From VRUE01 sp963817945 (lineage in GTDB: Bacteria; Actinomycetota; Thermoleophilia; Solirubrobacterales; 70-9), in contig CAWFQH010000004.1 of NCBI GenBank assembly GCA_963817945.1, forward strand, positions 62,001-126,000: a stretch of DNA of 64,000 bases. The letters run 5' to 3'. The notes beneath the pieces are model-generated. The model had not been told where the DNA came from. It did not search any database and saw only the letters and a list, made by a program, of their open reading frames with translations. This document shows, one piece after another, positions 41,628 through 51,921 of this stretch. A program made the position numbers and the translations under genes. The stretch's first letter is position 1. Every line of letters starts with the position of its first letter.

Positions 41628-42656
41628 ATGCGGATCGGCGTACTGACCGGCGGCGGCGACTGCCCGGGGCTCAACGCGGTGATCCGGGCGATCGTCCGCA
41701 AGGGGATCGAACAGTGCGGGCACGAGTTCGTCGGCTACCGCGACGGCTGGCGCGGCCCGCTGGAGCGCGACAGCGCGCCGCTCGGGGTGCCCGAGGTGCG
41801 CGGAATCCTGCCGCGCGGCGGCACCATTCTCGGCAGCTCGCGGACCAATCCCTTCAAGGAGGACCAAGGCGCTGAGCGGATCGTCGCGAACATGGCTGCG
41901 GAAGGGGTCGATGGGCTGATCGCGATCGGCGGCGAGGACACGCTCGGGGCGGCCGCCCGCCTGCACGCCGAGCACGGCGTGCCTGTTGTCGGCGTGCCGA
42001 AGACGATCGACAACGACCTCAGCGCCACCGACTACACCTTTGGTTTCGATACCGCCGTCAACATCGCGATGGAGGCGATCGATCGCCTCCACACCACCGC
42101 CGGGAGCCACCACCGCGTCCTGATCGCCGAGGTGATGGGCCGCCACGCTGGCTGGATCGCCTTTCACGCCGGTCTCGCCGGTGGTGCCAACGTCATCCTC
42201 ATCCCCGAGAACCCCTTCGACATCGAGCAAGTCTGCGAGTTCGTCGGCCGTCGCTTCGAGAGCCGTTACGCGCCGATCCTCGTCGTTGCGGAGGGGGCGC
42301 AGCCGCAGGGCGGGATGCCGACCGCCAGCAGCGACGAGCTCGACTCGTTCGGTCACGTCAGACTCGGCGGGATTGCTCACTGGCTCGAGGGGGAGATCGA
42401 GGCACGGACCGGCAAGGAGGCACGGGCCACGGTGCTCGGCTATGTCCAGCGCGGCGGCACCCCGACCGCCTTCGATCGTGTGCTCGCCACCCGCTTCGGC
42501 CTGCACGCGATCGACGCGGTCGAGGCCGGGCAGTGGGGGAAGATGACGGCGCTGCGGGGGACGGACATTCATCTGGTCGACCTGGCTGAGGCGACTGCAC
42601 AGCTGAAGACCGTTCCACCAGAGCTGTACCGAGAGGCTGAGGTCTTTTTTGGCTAA
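41628..42656 (+). CDS. pfkA: 6-phosphofructokinase, probably pyrophosphate-dependent
   Basis: The 342-residue protein phosphorylates fructose 6-phosphate. It shows LTGGGDCPGLNAVIRA, GGEDTLGAA with Asp104, VPKTIDNDLSATDYTFGFDTA with Lys125 and catalytic TIDND, EVMGRHAGWIA, and GYVQRGGTPTAFDR. In this family Gly104 goes with ATP and Asp104 plus Lys at the 124 position with pyrophosphate as donor (known for actinobacterial enzymes), so PPi use is predicted. The next gene starts within its last codons. Confidence 0.9.
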   Translation: MRIGVLTGGGDCPGLNAVIRAIVRKGIEQCGHEFVGYRDGWRGPLERDSAPLGVPEVRGILPRGGTILGSSRTNPFKEDQGAERIVANMAAEGVDGLIAIGGEDTLGAAARLHAEHGVPVVGVPKTIDNDLSATDYTFGFDTAVNIAMEAIDRLHTTAGSHHRVLIAEVMGRHAGWIAFHAGLAGGANVILIPENPFDIEQVCEFVGRRFESRYAPILVVAEGAQPQGGMPTASSDELDSFGHVRLGGIAHWLEGEIEARTGKEARATVLGYVQRGGTPTAFDRVLATRFGLHAIDAVEAGQWGKMTALRGTDIHLVDLAEATAQLKTVPPELYREAEVFFG

Positions 42657-43251
42657 ACGTGGGGGAGGCCGGCGCCGGCAGCCCTTCCTCACTCGCAACT
42701 CGTCGCTGGAGAGGTTTGCTGCTGTCGCCTCTAGGTTTGCTCTCCTCCCGCGCAAAACGTTCGGAAGGACTACCGACGCCGGCCTCTCTCTCGCCTGGCG
42801 CAAGGTCATAGCTGCAAGCGCTTGCGGCCTGGTGCTTGCAGCTTCTGGCTGCGGAGGGCCGGAAGGCGTGGCGGAGAACGCGGTCCTGGCCGTGTACGTC
42901 AGCAAGCCCCTCTGCGCTGAAGCACGGCGAGCTTTGGCCGCTACCGATGGCCGTGCCGGGCAGGTTCGGGTGCGAGCGATTTGCGTCGACGACAGTGGCG
43001 GCGGCAGCTCGCGCCTGGCTGCCGTCGGCGCGGCTGCTCGCAGTGCCAGCGAGGATTCCTCGTCCGTTGCCTACATTGGGACTCCGGATCCGATCGCCGT
43101 CCGCTTTTCGGAGCCGATTCTCGAAGAGGCGGGCCTGGCCCGCGTCGCCAGCGGCTCCGGCGCCGCCGCTATGCGCAAGCTGCTGCGTGCGATCCGACGC
43201 AGCGGCGATGCCGGCAGCCTGCGCGAAGCCGTCTACGATCGGCTCGGCTAG
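42649..43251 (+). CDS. Putative lipoprotein, ligand-binding-like
   Basis: The 200-residue frame from TTG 42649 has a lipoprotein signal (VIAASACGLVLAASGCGG, lipobox LAASGC near residue 68), so much of the first 50 residues may be untranslated; no ATG or GTG lies close before the signal. The mature part (AVYVSKPLCAEARRALA; SSVAYIGTPDPIAVRFSEPILEEAG) resembles a shortened periplasmic amino-acid-binding protein (Peripla_BP type). No transporter genes are near. Inverted repeats AGCTGCAAGC/GCTTGCAGCT (42810-42843) lie in the signal codons. Confidence 0.5.
   Translation: MAKRGGGRRRQPFLTRNSSLERFAAVASRFALLPRKTFGRTTDAGLSLAWRKVIAASACGLVLAASGCGGPEGVAENAVLAVYVSKPLCAEARRALAATDGRAGQVRVRAICVDDSGGGSSRLAAVGAAARSASEDSSSVAYIGTPDPIAVRFSEPILEEAGLARVASGSGAAAMRKLLRAIRRSGDAGSLREAVYDRLG
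42810..42843. repeat. Inverted repeat in the lipoprotein signal codons
   Basis: AGCTGCAAGC 42810-42819 and GCTTGCAGCT 42834-42843 are perfect inverted copies around a 14-base loop that itself begins GCTTGC. It could form an early-coding hairpin or be an operator. Confidence 0.4.
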
Positions 43252-44156
43252 CGCAGCAGGTCCGAGAGGGCTTCGTCGATGTCGGTGAAGCGAAAGCGGT
43301 AGCCGAGGTCGAGCGCCCGTCGCGGCATCACGCGCTGGCCGCCACGCAGCACGTGGCCAAACTCGGAGCCGAATTTGAGATCGAGGACGAGGCCCGGGAC
43401 CGGCATCACAGCCGGTCGATTGACGGCTCTTCCGATCGCCTTCGAGAAGACGTGGTTGGTGACGGGGTTCGGGGCGGTCGCATTGATCGTGCCGCTCACC
43501 TTCTCGTTGTCCAGCGCCCAGAGCAGGATTCCCACCTCGTCCTCGATGTGGATCCAGGACACGTACTGACCGCCGCCCGCGAGCGGTCCGCCGACCCCGA
43601 GTCTGAAGGGGGTCAACAGCTCGGCCAGCATCCCGTTGTCGGCGTCGAGCACGTGTCCGGTGCGGACGATGACCAAGCGCACGCCGCTTCCTTCCGCCTC
43701 CCCCGCCGCCTTCTCCCATTCCTGAACGACCAGGGAGTCGTATCCCTCGCCGGGGCCGGAGGACTCGTCGATCATCGCCTCGCCGCGGTCGCCGTAGAAG
43801 CCGATCGCGGCCTGGCTGACGAGCACCCGCGGCCGGCGCTCGAGCCCGGCGATCGCCCCGACGAGATTGTGAGTGGCGGTACGGCGGCTCTCCATGATCC
43901 GCCGTTTGACGTCGTCGTTCCAGCGCTGGTCGATTCTCTCGCCGACCAAATTGACTACGCCGTCGACTCCCTCGAAGGCATCGGCCGGCGGACGTTCCAG
44001 CATGGGCTGCCAGGGGTGCCAGATGACGCTCGGATTGGTTCCGCGCGCCCGCTGCGGATCGCGCGTTAGCCCGACGACCGAGTCGCCGCGGGCCAGGAGG
44101 GCGTCACACAGCGCCGAGCCGATGAAGCCGCTCGCCCCGGTGACCAGGACCTTCAC
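43248..44156 (-). CDS. TIGR01777 family NAD(P)-binding epimerase-like protein
   Basis: The 302-residue protein has an extended SDR fold: VLVTGASGFIGSALCDALLARG (GxxGxxG), WHPWQP, VVNLVGERIDQRW, ESRRTATHNLV, SQAAIGFYGDRG, and C-terminal NATAPNPVTNHVFSKAIGR, matching TIGR01777 (YfcH-like). The catalytic activity is unknown. It follows the malic enzyme gene after 3 bases on the minus strand and overlaps the lipoprotein gene end by 4 bases. Confidence 0.88.
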   Translation of the reverse strand: MKVLVTGASGFIGSALCDALLARGDSVVGLTRDPQRARGTNPSVIWHPWQPMLERPPADAFEGVDGVVNLVGERIDQRWNDDVKRRIMESRRTATHNLVGAIAGLERRPRVLVSQAAIGFYGDRGEAMIDESSGPGEGYDSLVVQEWEKAAGEAEGSGVRLVIVRTGHVLDADNGMLAELLTPFRLGVGGPLAGGGQYVSWIHIEDEVGILLWALDNEKVSGTINATAPNPVTNHVFSKAIGRAVNRPAVMPVPGLVLDLKFGSEFGHVLRGGQRVMPRRALDLGYRFRFTDIDEALSDLLR

Positions 44157-44159
44157 CCC

Positions 44160-45617
<1,458 letters not shown>

Positions 45618-45662
45618 GGGCCGGCTATCGAATCAGATTCGTCGCGCCCGCTCGCCTGCGCC

Positions 45663-45668
45663 TATGAT
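45663..45668 (+). promoter_or_regulatory. Putative -10 box of the methyltransferase-like membrane gene
   Basis: TATGAT lies 9 bases before ATG 45678, one of the best -10 matches in the window. Confidence 0.5.
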
Positions 45669-45677
45669 CGCCGCGGT

Positions 45678-46292
45678 ATGGCGACCGCCGCGCTTGTCCT
45701 CTACGGCATCACCCTGACGCTCACGTTCGGCGTGCGGATCGCCCTGCAGGTGCGCCACACGGGATCGACCGGCGTGCACGGACTGCCCGCGGGCGCGAGC
45801 CCGGTCGAGTGGCTCGCTGGCGGCCTGTTCATCGCCGGACTGATCATGGGCGCGGCGGCGCCGCTGCTGGCGCTGTTCGACGTCCTCGCCCCGATCGGCG
45901 CGCTGGACGGCGCAGTGGGACACGTCATCGGCGTCCTGCTGGCGGTCATCGGCATCATCCTCACCTTCCTCGCCCAGCTGGCGATGGGCGACGAGTGGCG
46001 GATCGGCGTCGACCCCGAGGAGCGGACGCGGCTGGTCACCGACGGCCCCTTCAGGCTCGTCCGAAATCCGATCTACAGCGCGATGTTCCCCACTGTCCTT
46101 GGTCTCGTCTTGATGGTCCCGAGCGCCATCGCCATCGCCGCTCTATTCGCCCTCGCGATCGGCCTCGAGCTCCAGGTGAGGCTGGTCGAGGAGCCGTATC
46201 TCCTTCGTACTCACGGCGAGGAATACGCCGGCTACGCTGCCCGGGTCGGCCGCTTCGTTCCCGGGATGGGGCTGCTGCATGGCGTTCGATGA
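45678..46292 (+). CDS. Isoprenylcysteine methyltransferase-like membrane protein
   Basis: The 204-residue protein has about five hydrophobic segments and the ICMT/PEMT-type C-terminal motif RLVTDGPFRLVRNPIYSAMF ... RLVEEPYLLRTHGEEYAGYAARVGRFVPG. Such bacterial proteins may methylate small or lipid substrates; the real substrate is unknown. ATG 45678 is favoured by the TATGAT box. The end overlaps the TfoX-like gene by 14 bases. Confidence 0.8.
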   Translation: MATAALVLYGITLTLTFGVRIALQVRHTGSTGVHGLPAGASPVEWLAGGLFIAGLIMGAAAPLLALFDVLAPIGALDGAVGHVIGVLLAVIGIILTFLAQLAMGDEWRIGVDPEERTRLVTDGPFRLVRNPIYSAMFPTVLGLVLMVPSAIAIAALFALAIGLELQVRLVEEPYLLRTHGEEYAGYAARVGRFVPGMGLLHGVR

Positions 46293-46608
46293 GGCGCTTG
46301 CCGACCGCGTGCGCGACGTCCTCGCGCCCCGAGCCGACCTCAGTGAGCGCAAGATGTTCGGCGGCATCGCCTTCATGGTCGGCGGCAACATGGCCGTTGG
46401 GGTGGTCGGTGACGACCTCATGGTCCGCCTCCACCCAGCCGATGCCGAGCGAGCTCTCGCCGAGCCCCACTCCAGACCGATGGACTTCACCGGCAAGCCG
46501 ATGAAAGGAATGGTCTTCGTCGACTCCGCCGGCACCGCCGTCGACGAGGACCTCGCCTCCTGGGTCGAAGCCGGCGCCGATTTCGCCTCTTCGCTGCCAC
46601 CCAAGTAA
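46279..46608 (+). CDS. TfoX N-terminal domain protein
   Basis: The 109-residue protein is a single TfoX_N domain (LSERKMFGGIAFMVGGNMAVGVVGDDLMVRL; RPMDFTGKPMKGMVFVDSAG). The same domain is part of the competence regulator TfoX in gamma-proteobacteria, but stand-alone copies in actinobacteria have no proven role, so a link to comEA/comEC here is only a thought. It overlaps the preceding gene. Confidence 0.88.
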   Translation: MAFDEALADRVRDVLAPRADLSERKMFGGIAFMVGGNMAVGVVGDDLMVRLHPADAERALAEPHSRPMDFTGKPMKGMVFVDSAGTAVDEDLASWVEAGADFASSLPPK

Positions 46609-46667
46609 TCCCCTCCGCCCCGGACCTTGCCGGCGATTCCAAGGTTGGACGGGGAAGAGTCCGCGCA

Positions 46668-46700
46668 GCCTGGCGACTTTATCCCCGTATGGAGGAGAAA
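46668..46700. repeat. Hairpin element G2 (start of the DUF559 gene)
   Basis: GCCTGGCG 46668-46675 pairs with 46693-46700. The loop, ACTTTATCCCCGTATGG onwards, contains ATG 46689 of the next gene and matches the G1 loop at 17 of 19 aligned positions. Confidence 0.5.
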
Positions 46701-47594
46701 AACGCCAGGCCAGACGTATTGGTGGAGCGAATCGCAGTTCGACAGCACGGAGTCGTGTCTACCCGACAGCTGCGTGCTGCCGGCCTGGGGCGGAATGCCG
46801 TGTCAGTTCGGGTGCGGGCTGCCCGCCTGCATCGTCTGCATCAAGGCGTCTACGCGGTCGGTCATCGAGCCATCTCCTTTCAGGGCCGGTGCATGGCGGC
46901 AGTCTTGGCCTGTGGGGCTGGGCCCAGGAGTCGAAGCGACAATGTGCTCGTCCACTGGGGCGCCGCAGTCAGCCACCGCAGCGCAGCCGTGCTCTGGCAG
47001 CTGCTCCCCGACGCCGATGGACCCGTCGACGTGTCCGTCCCCAACGACGTAGGTCGAGCAAGGCGCGGAGGAATTCGCCTGCATCGCTCTCTCACGCTCT
47101 CATCTGCAGCTGTAACGCTTCAAAGCGGTATCTCGGTAACCACGCCGGCCCGGACGATCTTGGATCTTCAAGGGGTTGCCTCGAGGCGGACCGAACAGGG
47201 TGGATTGACCGAGAAGGAGTTGCGGCGGGCGGTCCGGCAGGCAGACGTGCTCGGACTGCCGATCGGGAATGTCCCTGGCCGCGACCGCACGCGCAGCGAC
47301 CTGGAGCGCGACTTCCTGAGGCTCTGTCGCCGCTATCGACTGCCATGCCCGGAGGTCAATGTGCGGATCGGCCGCTACCTCGTCGATTTCCTCTGGCGTG
47401 AGCCACGACTGATAGTCGAGACCGACGGCTATCGCTATCACCGCGGTCGGGCGGCGTTCGAGAGCGATCGCACCCGCGATCTGGAGCTGCGGGCGCTGGG
47501 GTACGAGACGATTCGCCTCTCACAGCGGCAGCTGCTGGACGAGCCGGATCGTGTGGCCGCCGTTGTGGCGCAGGCTCTTTCAATCTCCAACTAG
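46689..47594 (+). CDS. AbiEi-like N-domain fused to DUF559 endonuclease-like domain
   Basis: The 301-residue protein begins with a winged helix of the AbiEi antitoxin type (ERIAVRQHGVVSTRQLRAAGLGRNAVSVRVRAARLHRLHQGVY, read from RQHGVVSTRQLRAAGLG) and ends with a DUF559/Vsr-like nuclease fold (residues about 200-295: VDFLWREPRLIVETDGYRYH, then FESDRTRDLELRALGYETIRLS, with D/E and R positions of a PD-(D/E)XK site). Such proteins are spread singly in actinobacterial genomes; a defence role is suspected, not shown. No toxin partner is adjacent. The start codon sits in hairpin G2 and lacks a ribosome binding site. Confidence 0.75.
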   Translation: MEEKNARPDVLVERIAVRQHGVVSTRQLRAAGLGRNAVSVRVRAARLHRLHQGVYAVGHRAISFQGRCMAAVLACGAGPRSRSDNVLVHWGAAVSHRSAAVLWQLLPDADGPVDVSVPNDVGRARRGGIRLHRSLTLSSAAVTLQSGISVTTPARTILDLQGVASRRTEQGGLTEKELRRAVRQADVLGLPIGNVPGRDRTRSDLERDFLRLCRRYRLPCPEVNVRIGRYLVDFLWREPRLIVETDGYRYHRGRAAFESDRTRDLELRALGYETIRLSQRQLLDEPDRVAAVVAQALSISN

Positions 47595-47606
47595 CATCCA
47601 ACGCGA

Positions 47607-49259
47607 ATGCTCCGCCGCTCGACCGATCGCGTCGCATGGCTGATCGCGATCGCGGTCCTCGCCTTTGCGGCGCTGCTGACGTCCGGGCGCGTACCGGCGA
47701 TCGCGATAGGCGCCGATGCCGCGCCGGACGAAGCGGCCTGGTTGTTCGATCCCGATGCCGTCGTCGAGATCGACCTTGGCGGACTGTCGCAAGAGGAGAT
47801 AGAGGCGCTTGAAGCGGATCCCGACGAGTATCAGCCGGGCACCTTCGCCGTGCGGGTTAGGGGGGTGCCCCAGGGTCCGTCCCTCGGCGAGGTAGGCATC
47901 CGGCTCAAGGGAGGTCAGGGATCGCTACGGCCCCTGACCAAGAAGGCAGCCTTCAAAGTCAAGTTGGACGAGTATGTCGACGGGCAGACCTTCTTCGGGC
48001 TCGAGAAGCTGACCCTCAACAACATGGTCCAGGACCCCTCGATGGTCCACGAGACCCTGAGCTACGAGTTGTTCCGCGCGCTGGGCCTGCCGGCATCGCG
48101 CACGGGATATGCGTTCGTCCGCGTCAACGACGAGGTGTTCGGCCTCTACCTCAACCTCGAGACGCTGGACGAGGTCTCGTTGCCGCGCTGGTTCGAATCG
48201 ACCGGGCATCTCTACGAGGCCGACGTGCCCGGCGTCGACGTCACCCTCGGCGGCGCCGCGACGTTCGAGGTCGACGAGGGCGACGACGAGGACCTCGCCG
48301 ATCTCGAAGCCCTGATCGCGGTCGCCAACGACGAAGGCGGAGACTGGTCCGACGGAATGGCCGCGGTTGCCGACCTCGAGCAGATGGCCCGGCACTGGGC
48401 GGTCGAGCGCTACGTGGGTCACTGGGACGGCTATGCGGGACAGGCTGGGCCGCCCGAGCTCAGGCCCAACAACTACTACCTGCACAGCGACGCCGGCGGG
48501 ACCTTCCGGATGCTTCCCTGGGGCACCGATCAGACCTGGATCGAGCGGCTCGAATTCGACGAACCGGGAGACGCGCTTCTCTTCGACCGCTGTCTGTCAG
48601 ATACCGGCTGTGCGGACCTCTATGGCGACGCACTGGAGGAAGTTCACACGGCCCTCGCCGACCTCAGGCTCGGTCGCCGCGCTGCGCAGCTGCTGCGCCT
48701 GGTTGCGCCCTTCCGGGCACTGGAAGCCGGGCCGAGGTTCGAGCACACGCCCGCTGAGATCGCAGCCAGCATCGAGCAGACCTGCGCCTTCATCGCCGAG
48801 CGTCCGGCGGAGCTGGCCCGATGGCTTGCAGGGGCGGCCAGGGATCCGTTGACCCTGCCGGTGGAAGCGCGCTGCGACACTCCGGCCGCAGCACAGGCAA
48901 ACGGGGAGTCGTCGTCGGCGGACATCGTCGGCGCCAGCGCGGTGCCACCAGGCCCCAGGATCGGTCGCCCCCGCGTAGTCGGAAACAGCATCGTCACCGG
49001 CTTCGTCCTGCAAGGACCGGGACGGGTGAGGCAGTTCGTCTCCGCCAGGCTGGCCGGTCGTCGCAGAGGGGTCTGCGCCACCGCCGCGGAGGTGGCTGCG
49101 GCCGGCTTCATCGAGCTTCGCTGCCATCTGTCGGTTGGCGTGCGCCGGGCGTTGAAGGAAGGCCCGCTGCCGCTGGTCGTCAGGGCCTCGATCAGACCTC
49201 TCCTCGGCGAACCCGACGTCCGCCGCCGTCACATCGTCGTGCTCCAGCGCCGTGCATAG
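47607..49259 (+). CDS. CotH-like secreted protein kinase
   Basis: The 550-residue protein has an N-terminal membrane segment (residues 9-30) then a CotH domain: VGIRLKGGQGS, KAAFKVKLDEYV, KLTLNNMVQDPSMVHETLSYELFR in part, GLYLNLETLDEVSL, and MLPWGTDQTW with the metal-binding Asp. CotH proteins phosphorylate spore-coat proteins in Bacillus; outside spore formers the substrate is unknown. A C-terminal part (about 450-550) with an Arg-rich end is separate. The stop TAG is part of the polA -10 box. Confidence 0.85.
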   Translation: MLRRSTDRVAWLIAIAVLAFAALLTSGRVPAIAIGADAAPDEAAWLFDPDAVVEIDLGGLSQEEIEALEADPDEYQPGTFAVRVRGVPQGPSLGEVGIRLKGGQGSLRPLTKKAAFKVKLDEYVDGQTFFGLEKLTLNNMVQDPSMVHETLSYELFRALGLPASRTGYAFVRVNDEVFGLYLNLETLDEVSLPRWFESTGHLYEADVPGVDVTLGGAATFEVDEGDDEDLADLEALIAVANDEGGDWSDGMAAVADLEQMARHWAVERYVGHWDGYAGQAGPPELRPNNYYLHSDAGGTFRMLPWGTDQTWIERLEFDEPGDALLFDRCLSDTGCADLYGDALEEVHTALADLRLGRRAAQLLRLVAPFRALEAGPRFEHTPAEIAASIEQTCAFIAERPAELARWLAGAARDPLTLPVEARCDTPAAAQANGESSSADIVGASAVPPGPRIGRPRVVGNSIVTGFVLQGPGRVRQFVSARLAGRRRGVCATAAEVAAAGFIELRCHLSVGVRRALKEGPLPLVVRASIRPLLGEPDVRRRHIVVLQRRA

Positions 49260-49262
49260 AGT
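49257..49262 (+). promoter_or_regulatory. Putative -10 box of polA
   Basis: TAGAGT begins with the cotH stop codon and lies 8 bases before ATG 49271. Confidence 0.4.
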
Positions 49263-49270
49263 GGGCGCCG

Positions 49271-51898
49271 ATGGCTGACGGCGAGCTCTTCCTCATCGAC
49301 GGCAACTCGCTCGCCTACCGGGCCTTCTTCGCCTTGCCCGAGTCGATCGGGACGAGCGACGGGCGGCCTACCAACGCGATCTACGGCCTTGCCTCGATGC
49401 TGGTCAAAATCGTTGTCGAGCACCGGCCGACCGGCGTCGTCGTCGCCTGGGATGCCGGCATGTCCGGGCGGGAGAAGACCTACGACCTCTACAAGGCCCA
49501 CCGGCCTTCGCGGCCCGACCTGCTGGCCGAGCAGTGGCCGCACCTGATGCCACTGGTCGAAGCCTTCGGCTACACCAACGTCAAGGTCGAGGGCTACGAG
49601 GCTGACGACGTGATCGGGACGCTGGCGCGCCGTGCCCAGGAGCAGGGGCTGCCGGTGATGGTCGTCTCCGGCGACCGCGACGTCTACCAGCTGGTCGGCG
49701 ACGGGATCCGGGTGATGACCACCTCGCGCGGGGTGACCGACACCAAGGTCTACGACCGCGACGGCGTCGTCGAGCGCTACGGGGTGCCGCCGGAGCTGGT
49801 CACCGATTTGATCGGACTCAAAGGCGATACCTCCGACAACATCCCCGGCGTTCCGGGGATCGGCGACAAAACGGCGGCGCAGTTGCTGCAGGAGTTCGGC
49901 TCGCTGGAGGAGGTGCTGGCAAACGTCGACAAGGTCTCCGGCGCCAAGCGCAAGCAGAACCTGGTCGAGCACGCCGACGACGCCCGCATCTCCAAGCAGC
50001 TGGCGACGCTCGACTGCGAGATCGATACCGGGGTTGACCTCGACGAGGTGATGGCGGTTCAACCAGATCGCGGTGCCCTGCGTGAGTTCATGCGCGAGTT
50101 CGAGTTACGGGCAGTGATGGAGCGGTTGGAAGAGGGGCTGCCTGAAGGCGAGGCTGTGCCTGGGCGGAGCGTCGAGACCGAGCTCGAGATCGAGGCGGTG
50201 GAGGGCGCGCCGGCCGACCTCGAGGGCGGACCTGCAGCGATGGCGATTGACGGTGAGCGCTGGGCGGCCGCCGGTGGCGAAAAAGTCGTCAAGGGAATCT
50301 CTGGGCTAGAGGAGCTGGCTGCTGCGCTCGCCGAGAGGTCGCTGATCGCCCACGACTCCAAGTCCCTCGGCGGCGGTCGCCACGGCCTGCTCGCCGCCGC
50401 GGTCACGCGGGGGATCGAGCTGGAGCTGGCCCACGACACGATGCTGGCTGCCTACCTCCTGGAGCCACAGCGGCGCACCTATGAGCTCGTCGAGCTCGCT
50501 GCCGACGCCGGCATCGGCTTGGCGGAGGCGGCGGCCGAGGAGGCAGGTGGGGATATAGAGGAGGACGGCCAGATGGCGCTTGGCGAGGAGGTCGAGGCGG
50601 GCCTCGACCCCGCCGAGGAAGCCCGCCTGGTCGCCGCTCTGGCCGAGGCACAGCGCCCGCGGCTGGAGCAGCTCGAACTGGAGCCGCTGCTGCGCGACGT
50701 GGAGCTGCCGCTGGTCCACGTCCTCGCTGCGATGGAGCGGGAGGGCCTGAAGCTAGACGCCGTGCGGCTGGCCGAGGTCGGAGCCGGGTTCGGCGAGCGC
50801 ATCGCAACCCTGGAGAAGGAGATCTTCGAGCTCGCCGAGGAGGAGTTCACGATCGGCTCGCCACAGCAGGTAGGTCGCATCCTTTTCGAGAAGCTCGAAC
50901 TGACCCGCAAGCGGCGCGGCAAGACGGGCTACTCGACCGACGCCCGCGTGCTCGCCCAGATCCGCGACGAGCACCCGATCGTCGAGAAGATCGAGCAGTG
51001 GCGCGAGTTGACCAAGCTCAAGAACACCTACCTGGACTCGCTGCCCGATTTGATCGACCCGAAGACCGAACGTGTCCACACGACGTTCAACCAGGCCGCG
51101 ACGACGACGGGCCGCCTCTCCAGCACCAATCCGAACCTGCAGAACATCCCGATCAGGACCGAGATCGGCCGTCCGGTGCGGGCCTGCTTCGTCGCCGAGA
51201 AGGGCGCCCGCCTGCTCTCGGCCGACTACAGCCAGGTCGAGCTGCGCGTCCTGGCCCACGTTGCTGACGAGAGCGTGCTGAAAGAGATCTTCGCCGCCGG
51301 CGAAGACGTGCACGCGGCCACCGCTGCCGAGGTCTTCGACATCTCGCGCGAAGAGGTCGACGTCGGCCAGCGCTCGAAGGCGAAGATGGTCAACTTTGGG
51401 ATCGTCTACGGCCTCACCGGCTTCGGCCTCGCCGACCGCCTAAACATCCCGCGCAAAGAGGGCGAGGAGTTCGTCGCCCGCTATCTGGAGCGCTTCCCGG
51501 CCGTTCGCGCCTTCCGCGAGGAGACGATTGAGAGGGCGCAGGAGGAGGGTTTCGTGAAGACGTTGATGGGCCGGCGACGCTCGATCCCCGAGCTGCGCTC
51601 CGGTAACCCAAATACGCGGCGCCTGGGTGAGCGGCTGGCCGTCAACACGGTGATCCAGGGGACCGCCGCCGACATCATCAAGGTGGCAATGGTGCGCTGC
51701 CAGGTGGCGCTGCGCGACGCTGGGACGGAGACGAAGCTCGTCCTGCAGATCCACGACGAGCTGCTGTTCGAGGGCCCGCCGGGGGAGATGGAGGATGCGA
51801 CGAAGCTCGTGCGGCGCGAGATGTGCGCTGCCTACCCGCTCGACCCGGCCCTCGAGGTCGACGTCGGAGTGGGGAAGGACTGGCTGGACGCGAAGTAG
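49271..51898 (+). CDS. polA: DNA polymerase I
   Basis: The 875-residue protein fills gaps and removes primers. The 5'-3' nuclease domain (residues about 1-290: LFLIDGNSLAYRAFFALP; GYEADDVIGTLA; GDRDVYQLV; GLKGDTSDNIPGVPGIGDKTA), a middle domain that has lost the DEDD residues (no proofreading expected, as in Taq and mycobacterial PolI), and a polymerase domain (QAATTTGRLSSTNPNLQNIPIRTE in part; LSADYSQVELRVLAH; RSKAKMVNFGIVYGLTGFGLA; LVLQIHDELLFE). ATG 49271 is the family start; a longer upstream frame is only open by chance. Confidence 0.97.
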   Translation: MADGELFLIDGNSLAYRAFFALPESIGTSDGRPTNAIYGLASMLVKIVVEHRPTGVVVAWDAGMSGREKTYDLYKAHRPSRPDLLAEQWPHLMPLVEAFGYTNVKVEGYEADDVIGTLARRAQEQGLPVMVVSGDRDVYQLVGDGIRVMTTSRGVTDTKVYDRDGVVERYGVPPELVTDLIGLKGDTSDNIPGVPGIGDKTAAQLLQEFGSLEEVLANVDKVSGAKRKQNLVEHADDARISKQLATLDCEIDTGVDLDEVMAVQPDRGALREFMREFELRAVMERLEEGLPEGEAVPGRSVETELEIEAVEGAPADLEGGPAAMAIDGERWAAAGGEKVVKGISGLEELAAALAERSLIAHDSKSLGGGRHGLLAAAVTRGIELELAHDTMLAAYLLEPQRRTYELVELAADAGIGLAEAAAEEAGGDIEEDGQMALGEEVEAGLDPAEEARLVAALAEAQRPRLEQLELEPLLRDVELPLVHVLAAMEREGLKLDAVRLAEVGAGFGERIATLEKEIFELAEEEFTIGSPQQVGRILFEKLELTRKRRGKTGYSTDARVLAQIRDEHPIVEKIEQWRELTKLKNTYLDSLPDLIDPKTERVHTTFNQAATTTGRLSSTNPNLQNIPIRTEIGRPVRACFVAEKGARLLSADYSQVELRVLAHVADESVLKEIFAAGEDVHAATAAEVFDISREEVDVGQRSKAKMVNFGIVYGLTGFGLADRLNIPRKEGEEFVARYLERFPAVRAFREETIERAQEEGFVKTLMGRRRSIPELRSGNPNTRRLGERLAVNTVIQGTAADIIKVAMVRCQVALRDAGTETKLVLQIHDELLFEGPPGEMEDATKLVRREMCAAYPLDPALEVDVGVGKDWLDAK

Positions 51899-51921
51899 CT
51901 GGGGCCGGCACCGCCAGCGTC

